This document shows, piece after piece, positions 17,212 to 25,452 of a stretch of DNA of 64,000 nt (the first letter of the stretch is position 1; every line of letters begins with the position of its first letter). A program made the position numbers and the translations under genes. This DNA is from Microbacterium thalassium. Lineage in GTDB: Bacteria; Actinomycetota; Actinomycetes; Actinomycetales; Microbacteriaceae. The notes under the pieces are model-generated. The model searched no databases, was not told the origin of the DNA, and was given only the letters and a program-made list of their open reading frames with translations. The stretch spans positions 3,596,001-3,660,000 of the forward strand of contig NZ_JACHML010000001.1 of assembly GCF_014208045.1 (NCBI RefSeq), given 5' to 3'.

Positions 17212-18696
17212 ATGGACGGCTTCGGGGCGGTCGACTTCGAGTTCGCGCGGCAGGTGCTGCAGCGGGGCATCGCGGCGCTCTATCTCGTCGCGCTCGTCTC
17301 GACGCTGAACCAGTTCCCGGCGCTCCTGGGCGAACGGGGCCTGCTGCCGGCCCCCGAGCTGCTCGCGTGGGCGACGCGGTCCAAGCGGACAAAGCGGATG
17401 CTGCGCCCGACGGTCTTCGCCCGGATCCGGTACTCCGACGCCCGCCTGCGGGCGCTGTGCATCGGCGGCATCGTCGTGGCGGCGGCGCTGGTGGCCGGCA
17501 TCCCCCAGCTCGGGCCGCCGTGGGTGCCGATGCTGTGCTTCCTGGCACTGTGGCTCGGCTACATGTCGATCTCGTCGATCGGGCAGACGTTCTACGGCTT
17601 CGGCTGGGAGATGCTGCTGCTCGAGGCCGGATTCCTCGCGGCGTTCCTCGGCTCGAACGGACAGCCGCCCGCCACCGCCGTCATCGTGCTGTTCTGGTGG
17701 CTGCTGTTCCGGCTCGAATTCGGCGCGGGCATGATCAAGATCCGCGGCGGGCGCGAGTGGCGCGACCTCACGGCGCTGATGTACCACCACGAGACGCAGC
17801 CCATGCCGGGGCCCCTCAGCCGCCAGGCGCACCTGCTCCCCCGCTGGTTCCATCGCTCCGAGGTCGTCGGCAACCATTTCGCGCAGCTGGTCGTGCCGTG
17901 GTTCCTGTTCGCCCCGCTCCTGGGGCTGTGGATCCCGGGTCCGTGGCCGGCGATCGTCGGCGCGGCCGCGGCCGCCGTGATCATCGGCACGCAGCTGTGG
18001 CTCGTCCTGACGGGGAATTTCGCCTGGCTGAACTGGGCCACGATCGTGCTCGCGTTCTCGGCCATCGGAATCCCCGGCGTCGGCGCGGCGGCGACCGGCC
18101 CCGCAAGCGAACCGCCGTGGATCATCGACGGGCTCCCGCTGTGGTGGCTGGTGGTCACATCGGCCGTCTCGCTGCTGTTCGTCGCGCTCAGCTGGGCACC
18201 GCTGAAGAACCTCTTCGCGCACCGCCAGCTCATGAACGCCGCCTTCAACCGGTGGCAGCTCGCCAACGCGTACGGGGCTTTCGGCACGGTGACCAAGGAG
18301 CGCATCGAGATCGTCGTCGAGGGCACGCGCGATGCCGACCCGGAGCAGGCGACGTGGGAGGAGTACGGGTTCAAGGGCAAGCCGGGAGACGTGCGGCGCA
18401 TTCCGCGCTGGTTCGCGCCCTACCACCTGCGCCTGGACTGGCTGATGTGGTTCCTGCCGCTCGGCCAGCCCCTCGACGAGTGGTTCGTGCCGCTGCTCGG
18501 CAAGCTCCTCGAGGCCGACCCGGCGACGCTCCGGCTGCTCGCTCGCGATCCGTTCGCCGGCACCCGGCCGCGCTTCGTGCGCGCTCTCGCATACCGCTAC
18601 CGCTTCGCCACGCGCGAGGAGCGTCGCCGCGACGGCGTGCGGTGGGTGCGCGACCGGCGCCGCGTCATCATCCGTCCGGCGCACCTCCAGCAGTGA
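17212..18696 (+). CDS. Lipase maturation factor (LMF1) family membrane protein
   Basis: 494 residues with several membrane helices in the first 350 (ALYLVALVSTLNQFPALLG, IGGIVVAAALVAGIPQL, AVIVLFWWLLFRLEFGAGMIK, VVTSAVSLLFVALSW). The block FRLEFGAGMIKIRGGREWRDLTALMYHHETQPMPGPLS is the hallmark of LMF1 homologues, which in vertebrates assist lipase folding; bacterial members have no proven role. The C-terminal part carries FKGKPGDVRRIPRWFAPYHLRLDW, also typical. ATG 17212 lies 4 nt after the FAD oxidoreductase stop, so the pair is co-translated. Confidence 0.88.
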   Translation: MDGFGAVDFEFARQVLQRGIAALYLVALVSTLNQFPALLGERGLLPAPELLAWATRSKRTKRMLRPTVFARIRYSDARLRALCIGGIVVAAALVAGIPQLGPPWVPMLCFLALWLGYMSISSIGQTFYGFGWEMLLLEAGFLAAFLGSNGQPPATAVIVLFWWLLFRLEFGAGMIKIRGGREWRDLTALMYHHETQPMPGPLSRQAHLLPRWFHRSEVVGNHFAQLVVPWFLFAPLLGLWIPGPWPAIVGAAAAAVIIGTQLWLVLTGNFAWLNWATIVLAFSAIGIPGVGAAATGPASEPPWIIDGLPLWWLVVTSAVSLLFVALSWAPLKNLFAHRQLMNAAFNRWQLANAYGAFGTVTKERIEIVVEGTRDADPEQATWEEYGFKGKPGDVRRIPRWFAPYHLRLDWLMWFLPLGQPLDEWFVPLLGKLLEADPATLRLLARDPFAGTRPRFVRALAYRYRFATREERRRDGVRWVRDRRRVIIRPAHLQQ

Positions 18697-18724
18697 CTCA
18701 GGCGGACACCGGCAGAATAGGACG

Positions 18725-19282
18725 GTGAAACTCCTCGTCGCCGCCCTCGAATCCGAACTCGCCGCCTTCCCCGCAGACCTGCCGGGGTTCGACCGGCTCG
18801 TTACCGGACCCGGGAAGCTGCAGGCGACGTACGCGCTCACCCGCGCCCTCGAGGCCGGCTCCTATGACGAGGTGCTCGTGGTCGGCACGGCCGGCGCGAT
18901 CGACCGACGCCTCGGTCACGAGGTCTACGAGGTGGCTGCGGCGATCCAGCACGATGTCACCGACATCGACGGCATCGTCGGCCAGCACGTGTCACTGCCC
19001 GCCCGTGTCGAGCTCGGAGCGGGCGAGGTCACGATCGCCACGGGTGATCACTTCGTCGACGATGCCGAGGCCGTCTCGATCATCCTGCCGCTGGGGGCGG
19101 GCCTGGTCGACATGGAGACGTACGCGTACATCTGGGTCGCGCAGGAGTTCGGCATCCCGATCCGCGTGCTCAAGTCGGTGTCGGACCGCGCGCAGGACGA
19201 CGCCCACGCCACGTGGCACGAGATGGTCGAGCTGTGCTCGGCACAACTGCGCGAGCGCGTGCGCGTCGACTACGGCGTCTGA
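18725..19282 (+). CDS. Nucleosidase of the MTA/SAH nucleosidase (PNP/UDP) family
   Basis: 185 residues, cytoplasmic N-glycosidase of the MtnN fold. The catalytic acid is in SVSDRAQDDAH and the purine/ribose-binding GLVDMETYAYIWVAQE supplies the Met-Glu pair. Likely reaction: hydrolysis of methylthioadenosine or S-adenosylhomocysteine to adenine; it is shorter than E. coli MtnN, so substrate range is uncertain. GTG 18725 is preceded by CAGAAT at 18713-18718, exactly 6 nt upstream, with no SD: leaderless. Confidence 0.85.
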   Translation: MKLLVAALESELAAFPADLPGFDRLVTGPGKLQATYALTRALEAGSYDEVLVVGTAGAIDRRLGHEVYEVAAAIQHDVTDIDGIVGQHVSLPARVELGAGEVTIATGDHFVDDAEAVSIILPLGAGLVDMETYAYIWVAQEFGIPIRVLKSVSDRAQDDAHATWHEMVELCSAQLRERVRVDYGV

Positions 19283-19295
19283 CGCTCAGCGGACC

Positions 19296-19475
19296 TCAGT
19301 TCTCGGAACGCGAGAAAGCGCTGCGCAGCAGCAGATAGACGCCGAGGGCGACCGCGGCGACGACCGCGAGCTTCACGACGAACCACAGCACCGAGAAGAT
19401 CACGTCGACCAGCACCCACGCGATCACGATCGCCAGGGCGACGGCCAGGACGGTCCACAGAGTGCTCTTGGTCAT
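19296..19475 (-). CDS. Small membrane protein
   Basis: 59 residues, nearly all hydrophobic: LWTVLAVALAIVIAWVLVDV and VLWFVVKLAVVAAVALGVYLLL form two helices with a charged tail (RSAFSRSEN). No family recognised. Coding is supported by a leaderless promoter: TACGCT at 19482-19487, read on the minus strand, is 6 nt before ATG 19475. Convergent with the nucleosidase gene 13 bp away. Confidence 0.72.
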   Translation of the reverse strand: MTKSTLWTVLAVALAIVIAWVLVDVIFSVLWFVVKLAVVAAVALGVYLLLRSAFSRSEN

Positions 19476-19553
19476 TGCTCCAGCGTACGCGGTCGCCGAG
19501 GGGCCGGGCCGTCGCGGCCCGTCATCGGAGCGCGGGACCGGTGCCCTGCCCGC

Positions 19554-22500
19554 TCACACGTAGGCGGGGGCGTCGTGGCGGATGACGCTCGGACCCTCAG
19601 GCGTGGCTTCGACGAGCAGCTGAGCGGGGAGCTGCTCCTTCATCGCGGCGACATGGCTGATGAGTCCGACCGTGCGGCCGCCCGCGCGAAGCTCGTCGAG
19701 GGTGCGCATCGCGAGGTCGAGGGTGTCCTCGTCGAGCGATCCGAAGCCCTCGTCGATGAAGAGCGTGTCGAGGCGCACGCCGCCCGCGCGGGCAGTCACG
19801 ACCTCGGCGAGGCCCAGGGCGAGCGCGAGCGAGGCCAAGAACGTCTCGCCGCCCGACAGCGACTGCGCGGGGCGCGCGTGACCGGTGTGCGCGTCCATGA
19901 TCTCGAGCCCGAGACCGGAGGCGGCTCCACGTGCGGCGAGCGCGTCGGTGTGCTGCAGGCTGTACCGGCCGGCCGACATGTCCGACAGGCGCACGTTCGC
20001 GGCCTCGACGATCTCTTCGAGCTCGGCGGCCAGCACGAACGACTCCAGCGTCATGCGGTGCGTGTTCGGTGCGCGTCCCGCGACGGTGTTGGCCAGCCGC
20101 GCGATGATCGCGGCGTCCTCGGCGAGGGCGCCGACCTTCTCGTGAGCGCGGTCGGCACGTGCGACGAGCCCCGCGACCGTCCCGGCGACCTGGGTCGCGT
20201 GCGCGGCGGCGTCGACGGCGCTGCTCCACGCGTCGCGGGCCGCCGCCAGAGCCTCCCGCGTCGCCGTCAGGTCGATCGGCGCGTCGGATTCGCCGGCGAG
20301 TTCGAGTTCGAGTTCGCGCAGCCGGTCGCGCTCGGCGCGCACCGCCGCCTCGTACTCGCGAATGCCCTGATCCAGCGCCGCGCGGGCCGCGGCGTCGCGC
20401 AGCGCCGCCGTCGCGGCGGCGGCATCGGCGAAGTCGGTGTCGGCGATGCGGGCGTCGCGGTCTCGCGCCGCCGCGAGCGCCGCACCCTCGGCCGCGATGC
20501 GCGCGGCGACGGCGTCGGCGAGAGCCAGCGAGGCGGCGCGACGACGCTCGGCGTCAGCGATCCGGTCGGCGACGGTGGCGAAGGGGCCGCGCGCCTCGTC
20601 GACGGCTCGGCGGTCGCGTTCGGCCCGGGCCGTGCTCACCGCGAGCGACTCCCGCAGTCGCTGGAGCTCGTCCATGACGCGCTCGCGCTCGTCGCGGGCC
20701 GTCGCCTCGAGCGCGACCAGCTCGGCTCGTTCCGCGGTCAGCCGCTCCACGGTGCGGGCGGCGCTGTCGGCGTCCTCGACGGCCTGCACGACGGCCGCGA
20801 GCCGTTCCGCGAGTTCGCCCTCGGACAGGTCGCCCGCGCGAGCGCGGGCCGTCGCGTGCTCCTCGCGTGCGCTGCGCGCGGAGTCGCCGGCGGTCTGCTC
20901 CGCCGCGGCGGCGGCATCGCGCGCCGCTTCGGCGGCGGCCACCTCGTCGTCGCCGACCGCGTCGTCGGAGCGGACCGCGGGATGCGGATGCTCGGCGGCG
21001 CCGCACACCGGACACGGCTCGCCATCGGCGAGGTTCTCGGCGAGCTCCCCCGCGAAGCCGGCGAGTCGCCGTCGCAGCAGCTCGGTCACGGCGCTGCGCG
21101 CCGCGTCGTGACGCGTCGAGGCTTCCAGATAGGCGGCCTCGGCCGCCTGCGTCCGCGCGGCGAGCGCCGCTGCCTGTCGCGCCGCCTCACGTCGCGCGGT
21201 GAGGTCGTCACGCTGGGCGATCAGCCCCTCACCGGCCACAGCGGCGGCGCGCGCCGCCGTCAGGCGCTCGTCCAGGGTGTCGCGCTTGGCCGGGACCTCG
21301 GCCACCGCTGCGGCGATCGCCGCCAGTCCCGTCTCGTGCTCGGCGATCGATCGCGCCGTGGCGTCGATGTCGTTCTGGAGCCGAGCCAGGTCCTTCTCGC
21401 GGTCGAGCATGCTCGTCCACAGGGCGAGGTGCCCGGTGAGCTCGTCCACCCGCGACCGCAGGGTCTCGACGTCGTCGGGATCGGCGACGGGCTCGTCGTC
21501 GAGCAGCGCGAAGTCCTCGCGTGCGCGGTCGACGCGCCGGATCGCCGCGCGGACGTCGGCATCCGCGCGCTCCGCCGCCTCGATCGGCGCGCGCAGGACC
21601 TCGGCGGCGCCGGCGCGGGCGAACACGATGCGGTCCCGCTCGATGTCCTCGGCGCGGGATTCGAGCGCGTCGAGCGTCTCGCGTGACCGGATCCGCCGCA
21701 GCTGGCGCTCGTGCAGCTCCTTCGCCTTCGCGTGCGCGTCGTCGGCGGTGCGGTGAGCGGCATCGGCGTGGTCGCGCTCGCGCGCGAGCGTCTCGGCCCG
21801 ATACGCGGCACGCTGCGCGCCGACGCGGGCGGCCGCGAGTCGGGTCGGCGCGTCCGCCGCGGCCTCGTCGGCTTCGGCGACCTCCTGCGGCGCGCCGAGG
21901 CCGTCGGCCCCGAGCGCCCGCTCGACCTCGTCGAGCAGAAGCGCGACCCCCTCGCCGGCGGCCTCGAGGGAGCGCTCGGACTCCCGACGGCGCTCGTCGA
22001 GGGCGCTCTGATAGTCCTCGTAGGTGCGCGTGCCGAACAGGCGCCGCAGCAGCTTCTGACGCTCGTCGCTGCGGGCGAGCAGGAACTGGGCGAACCGGTT
22101 CTGGGCGAGCAGGATCACCTGCAGGAACTGCTGCTGGTTCAGCCCGAGCACATCGTCGAGCTCGAGCCCCACGGCACGCGCGCCGCTCGCGCGACCGATC
22201 CAGACGCCGTCGACGCGCTCGTCGAGCTGCGCCTCGGCGGCGACCGTGGTCGTGCCGGTGCCGCGGCGCTTGGCGCGGTCGTACTCGGGCGAACGCGTGA
22301 CCCGCCACCGGCGTCCGCCGGTGGTGAACTCGACCGACACCTCGGTCGGCTCGTCGGGGGTGCAGTGGTCGCTGCGCAGCCGTTTCTCGGACCCGTCGTA
22401 GCGCGGGACCCCGCCGTACAGTGCGAAGCAGACGCCGTCGAGCACGCTCGACTTGCCGGCCCCGGTGCGGCCGGCGATCAGGAAGATCCCGTCGTCGGCG

Positions 22501-22574
22501 AACGCATCGAAGTCGACCTCCTGGCGGGACCGGAACGGGCCGAATCCCTCGAGGGTGAGCCGGTGCAGCCTCAT
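19554..22574 (-). CDS. sbcC: Exonuclease subunit SbcC (SMC-like ATPase)
   Basis: 1006 residues, Rad50-like partner of SbcD in the SbcCD nuclease that trims DNA ends and hairpins. Walker A is G35-RTGAGK-S42. A long coiled coil rich in Ala/Arg/Glu carries the zinc hook C521-P-V-C524 near mid-protein, and the C-terminal half has the ABC signature SLSGGETFL and Walker B LFIDEGFGSLDEDT. Both ATPase halves and the hook are intact. Its ATG overlaps the sbcD stop as ATGA, so the subunits are translationally coupled. Confidence 0.95.
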   Translation of the reverse strand: MRLHRLTLEGFGPFRSRQEVDFDAFADDGIFLIAGRTGAGKSSVLDGVCFALYGGVPRYDGSEKRLRSDHCTPDEPTEVSVEFTTGGRRWRVTRSPEYDRAKRRGTGTTTVAAEAQLDERVDGVWIGRASGARAVGLELDDVLGLNQQQFLQVILLAQNRFAQFLLARSDERQKLLRRLFGTRTYEDYQSALDERRRESERSLEAAGEGVALLLDEVERALGADGLGAPQEVAEADEAAADAPTRLAAARVGAQRAAYRAETLARERDHADAAHRTADDAHAKAKELHERQLRRIRSRETLDALESRAEDIERDRIVFARAGAAEVLRAPIEAAERADADVRAAIRRVDRAREDFALLDDEPVADPDDVETLRSRVDELTGHLALWTSMLDREKDLARLQNDIDATARSIAEHETGLAAIAAAVAEVPAKRDTLDERLTAARAAAVAGEGLIAQRDDLTARREAARQAAALAARTQAAEAAYLEASTRHDAARSAVTELLRRRLAGFAGELAENLADGEPCPVCGAAEHPHPAVRSDDAVGDDEVAAAEAARDAAAAAEQTAGDSARSAREEHATARARAGDLSEGELAERLAAVVQAVEDADSAARTVERLTAERAELVALEATARDERERVMDELQRLRESLAVSTARAERDRRAVDEARGPFATVADRIADAERRRAASLALADAVAARIAAEGAALAAARDRDARIADTDFADAAAATAALRDAAARAALDQGIREYEAAVRAERDRLRELELELAGESDAPIDLTATREALAAARDAWSSAVDAAAHATQVAGTVAGLVARADRAHEKVGALAEDAAIIARLANTVAGRAPNTHRMTLESFVLAAELEEIVEAANVRLSDMSAGRYSLQHTDALAARGAASGLGLEIMDAHTGHARPAQSLSGGETFLASLALALGLAEVVTARAGGVRLDTLFIDEGFGSLDEDTLDLAMRTLDELRAGGRTVGLISHVAAMKEQLPAQLLVEATPEGPSVIRHDAPAYV

Positions 22575-23725
22575 GCCTTCGCCTCCGCGACCACGCGCTC
22601 GCCGATCACGTCGCGGATGATCTCGGCCTCGCGGTCGGTCGCCCCCTCGCCGTCGCGCACGTGAACGAGGAACGAGTCGATCAGCTCGGCATCGGACCGC
22701 GCGGCGCGCACGCGACGCGCGTAGCTCAGACCGTCCCCGGCACGGGCGCCCTCGGGCTGGTGCATCACGGTGGCGCAGTGAGGGAAGCGCACCAGCAGAC
22801 GCCGCATCGGGTCGGGCTGCGGCGTCGGATCGGTGTACTGGGCGCACACCCACTCGCCCTCGGCGGACTCGAAGCGCGCGTCGGCGAGCAGCTCGTCGAG
22901 CGTGCCGCGGACGGTCGTGAGCGCGCGCGGAATCGGAAGATCCAGCCACTCCACCGCCGCCAGCCCCTCGGCGTCGAGATCGACCAGCCAGGATCCGCGC
23001 GGCTTGTCGGCCTCGCCGAAGCTGTAGTGCAGCGGCGCCCCGGCGTACCGCACGCGGTCGGACAGCCGCTGGCGCCCGTGGATGTGGCCGAGGGCGACGT
23101 AGTCGGGGCCGTCGAACGCCGACAGCGGGACGACGTCGAGCGTGCCCTGGCGGATCTCGCGCTCGACGCCCGGCGTCGCCTCGACGCCGGCGGCGAAGCA
23201 GTGCGACACCGCGACCGATCGGCCGCCGCGCTCGGCGAGATCGGCGCGCACGAGCCCCATCGCGTGCTCGATCACCTGGTGCTGCGTGCGCAGCGGCACG
23301 TCCTCCCACAGGTGACGCACGAGGGCCGGCTCGAGGTACGGCAGCGGGTAGAAGTGGACGGGCCCGTGTGCGTCCGTGATCGTGATGGGCGTGCCCACGG
23401 TGAGCGGATCGGTCACGACGTGCACGCCCTCGCGCAGCAGGTCGGCCTGGAAGCCGAGGCGGGCGGCGTTGTCGTGGTTGCCGCTGGTGACGATGACCTG
23501 GGCGCCGGCATCCGCCATCGCGCGCAGCGCGCCGGTGAGCACGGGATAGCAGGCCGCCGACGGGGCCGCCGAGTCGAACACGTCGCCCGCGACCACCACG
23601 ACGTCGACGGCGTGGTCGCGCACCTGGCGAACCAGCTCGTCGAGCACGCCAGACAGCGCATGGAGCGTGGAATGGCCGTGGAACGACCGCCCGATGTGCC
23701 AGTCCGAGGTGTGCAGGATCCGCAT
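22571..23725 (-). CDS. sbcD: Exonuclease subunit SbcD (Mre11-like phosphoesterase)
   Basis: 384 residues. The calcineurin-like metallophosphoesterase motifs are complete: HTSDWHIG, VVAGDVFD, TSGNHD and ALGHIHGRQ. These bind two Mn ions for exo- and endonuclease activity. The C-terminal capping domain follows from about residue 250. The start at ATG 23725 is supported by TACCGT at 23732-23737, 6 nt upstream on the minus strand (leaderless), though GTGAAGG overlaps the same stretch. Operon sbcD-sbcC. Confidence 0.95.
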   Translation of the reverse strand: MRILHTSDWHIGRSFHGHSTLHALSGVLDELVRQVRDHAVDVVVVAGDVFDSAAPSAACYPVLTGALRAMADAGAQVIVTSGNHDNAARLGFQADLLREGVHVVTDPLTVGTPITITDAHGPVHFYPLPYLEPALVRHLWEDVPLRTQHQVIEHAMGLVRADLAERGGRSVAVSHCFAAGVEATPGVEREIRQGTLDVVPLSAFDGPDYVALGHIHGRQRLSDRVRYAGAPLHYSFGEADKPRGSWLVDLDAEGLAAVEWLDLPIPRALTTVRGTLDELLADARFESAEGEWVCAQYTDPTPQPDPMRRLLVRFPHCATVMHQPEGARAGDGLSYARRVRAARSDAELIDSFLVHVRDGEGATDREAEIIRDVIGERVVAEAKA

Positions 23726-23781
23726 GCCTTCACGGTAGGCGGGCCCTGCGACATCGCGTCCGAGGCTGGCCGCGGACCGCC

Positions 23782-24213
23782 TCAACCGCGCGCGGCCGAC
23801 TCCCCGTCTCTCTGAGACGCGCGCCGATCGCGCGCGACGGCCTCGCCGAGCATCTGGCCTCCGCTCGTCAGCAGCGCGCGCTTCCACGGCACCACGCCGC
23901 TGATCTCGATCTGGATCGACATCGACAGGATGGTCCGTATCAGGACGATGATGCCCAGGATGACGGCATCCTCGATCGAGGGCTTCGAGGTGATCGTGCG
24001 GATCAGATCGGCCGCGACGAGCACTTCGAGCCCCAGCAGGATCCCCGCCCCGAGTGTGGTGCGCAGCACCACGAACGCCTCCCCTCCCCCGTCCCCCCGG
24101 CTGAGCGAGCGAAGGGAGAGGATGACGGCGATCACGAAGCCCACGACCATCGCGAGCGCCCCGACGGCCTCGAAGCCGATCGCGACGGCGGTGAAGGCGT
24201 CCTCCATGTCCAC
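23782..24213 (-). CDS. DUF1622 membrane protein
   Basis: 143 residues with three predicted helices: FEAVGALAMVVGFVIAVILSL, LGAGILLGLEVLVAADLI and AVILGIIVLIRTILSMSI. The order, and the LGxExLVAADLIRT block, fit DUF1622, a family of inner-membrane proteins of unknown function. The C-terminus is cytoplasmic and charged. A GTG at 24213 is favoured over ATG 24207 because TAGCCT at 24220-24225 (minus strand) stands exactly 6 nt before it. Confidence 0.82.
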   Translation of the reverse strand: MDMEDAFTAVAIGFEAVGALAMVVGFVIAVILSLRSLSRGDGGGEAFVVLRTTLGAGILLGLEVLVAADLIRTITSKPSIEDAVILGIIVLIRTILSMSIQIEISGVVPWKRALLTSGGQMLGEAVARDRRASQRDGESAARG

Positions 24214-24222
24214 GACGCCAGG

Positions 24223-24624
24223 CTAGTCCGGGGCCGGGTCGGTCGTCAGCATCCGGAACTCCCGGCGCCGCAGGAGCTTCAGGATGACCGACGCCGGCGG
24301 GCCGAACGCACGCAGCCCTTGGTCGACCGAGCACGGGCCGACCTCGACGACGCGGTACTCACGCCGGCGGTGCAGCACGACGCTCCCGCCGTGGAGGGTG
24401 TTGCGGTACCAGTTCACCTCCGGTCCGTAGGTGAGCTCGGCGACGAAGCCCCCGGGCGCTCGCGCCAGGATCAGCGGGGCTTCGAAGGTGCGGCCGCTCT
24501 TTCGCCCGATCGTGCGGATGATCGAGAAGGGGCCGTGCCCCCACCGGGCGAGAGCGCGCGTGACGTGGTTGAGCGAGTGATTGACGAAGGCGAGCCACGC
24601 GCGCTTCGCGCCGCCCATCGCCAT
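24223..24624 (-). CDS. F420-type deazaflavin-dependent nitroreductase family (DUF385)
   Basis: 133 residues, split-barrel fold. IIRTIGRKSGRTFEAPLILARAPGGFVAEL is the F420-binding signature of the Ddn/DUF385 family (TxGRKSG...R.PL), and YGPEVNWYRNTLHGGSVVLH matches the following G...NPxWYxNL block. Substrate unknown; members reduce quinones or nitro compounds in mycobacteria. ATG 24624 or 24618 are both possible; neither has a good SD. It follows the GNAT gene on the same strand by 10 bp, so they are probably co-transcribed. Confidence 0.82.
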   Translation of the reverse strand: MAMGGAKRAWLAFVNHSLNHVTRALARWGHGPFSIIRTIGRKSGRTFEAPLILARAPGGFVAELTYGPEVNWYRNTLHGGSVVLHRRREYRVVEVGPCSVDQGLRAFGPPASVILKLLRRREFRMLTTDPAPD

Positions 24625-24634
24625 CGCCTGCCGC

Positions 24635-24934
24635 CTACGCGCTCCGGCGGCGGTGCAGCAGCGTCTCGTGGCCCGGGTTCGCCGCGAACCAGTCGGCGAC
24701 GTACCAGCACACCGGGATCACGGTGCGGTCGCCGCGCTCCTCGAGCTCGGCGATGACGCGCCCGACGAGTTCGCCGGCGTAGCCGTGGCCGCGGAACGTC
24801 GGCACCGTGTACGCCCGCGTGAGGGCGAGGGAGCGGCCGTCGTCGCGGTAGTCCAGGATGCTGACGCGCGCGTCGCCGTGCATCAGCGCATAGCGGGATG
24901 CATCGGGTTCGTGCACGAGCGTGAATTCGGCCAC
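24635..24934 (-). CDS. Short GCN5-related N-acetyltransferase (YjdJ-like)
   Basis: 99 residues, the compact GNAT subclass. Acetyl-CoA-binding motif A is TVPTFRGHGYAGELVGRVIAELEERG (consensus RGxGxAxxL), preceded by the strand LALTRAYTVP; the C-terminal CWYVADWFAANPGHETLL is typical of the family. Target unknown. GTG 24934 is preceded by TAGCCT at 24941-24946 (minus strand), 6 nt away, the same leaderless arrangement as the DUF1622 gene. Confidence 0.85.
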   Translation of the reverse strand: MAEFTLVHEPDASRYALMHGDARVSILDYRDDGRSLALTRAYTVPTFRGHGYAGELVGRVIAELEERGDRTVIPVCWYVADWFAANPGHETLLHRRRSA

Positions 24935-25050
24935 GTCGACAGGCTAACCCCGGCGCGACCCGGCGCGGGCCGCCGCGCCCACGCTGTGGGAGATCGCTCA
25001 GGGAGCGGCACGCGGGCGCAGGGCGCGCGATACCGGGTCTCAGTCGATCC

Positions 25051-25103
25051 GATTGAGCAATCTGTCACATTCCGTCACGCGCCGAACCGCCGGATCGAGC
25101 GAT
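25051..25103. promoter_or_regulatory. Paired inverted repeats upstream of the leader promoter
   Basis: Two short palindromes, GATTGAGCAATC (25051-25062) and ATCGAGCGAT (25094-25103), share the form GAT-N-GAGC-N-ATC and have centres 42 bp apart, about four helical turns. The second abuts the -35 box at 25104. This is a plausible pair of operators, possibly for the downstream regulator itself; binding is inferred. The rest of 24947-25050 shows no gene. Confidence 0.35.
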
Positions 25104-25133
25104 TTGACTCACTGCGACGCAGTCCGTCATAAT
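25104..25133 (+). promoter_or_regulatory. Sigma-70-type promoter of the leader ORF
   Basis: TTGACT at 25104-25109 and CATAAT at 25128-25133 are separated by 18 bp, close to consensus for the housekeeping sigma factor. Transcription should start about 7 nt past the -10, on or next to the A of ATG 25141, so the first ORF of the message is leaderless. Confidence 0.7.
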
Positions 25134-25140
25134 CGGCCGC

Positions 25141-25242
25141 ATGACGAAAATCGCGCGTTCTCTGTCCGCCTGGGAGGCGAACGGGACTGCCGGCATGATG
25201 ATGGCCGGCCGCGTTGTCATGTGTTGTCGAATGTGCCACTAG
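25141..25242 (+). CDS. Leaderless short ORF ending in a Cys-rich tract
   Basis: A 33-codon ORF whose last codons read VVMCCRMCH and stop, giving three Cys in seven residues at the very end. The ATG coincides with the predicted transcription start. Short leaderless ORFs with terminal Cys runs are known in mycobacteria as cysteine-responsive attenuators, where ribosome stalling at the Cys codons exposes or hides the downstream start. The same logic may apply here to the winged-helix regulator 211 nt downstream. The peptide itself matches nothing I know. Confidence 0.55.
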   Translation: MTKIARSLSAWEANGTAGMMMAGRVVMCCRMCH

Positions 25243-25452
25243 CACGGTGACCCCCGCCGGACTCGTGCGCAGAGGCTGATCAGCCCGAGCGTCCACCTGA
25301 GCGAGTCCCCCGAAGAACCGGATCCGCGCGTCGACCACGCTCGCCCGCTCCCTTCGAGCCCGCCCCGTGAGACCGGGGCCAGAAAGCAGCACCTCCCGAA
25401 CCCTTTCCGGGCCGAGAAGGCCAGGGTTCACACTCCCACTAGGACCATCATC
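25243..25452 (+). other. Leader region between short ORF and regulator gene
   Basis: No gene seen. The stretch carries a hairpin GCCCCG-TGAGAC-CGGGGC at 25362-25379 and a weaker CCCG/CGGG pair nearby (around 25397-25415), with no T-run, so it may be an RNA switch region rather than a terminator. Confidence 0.35.
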
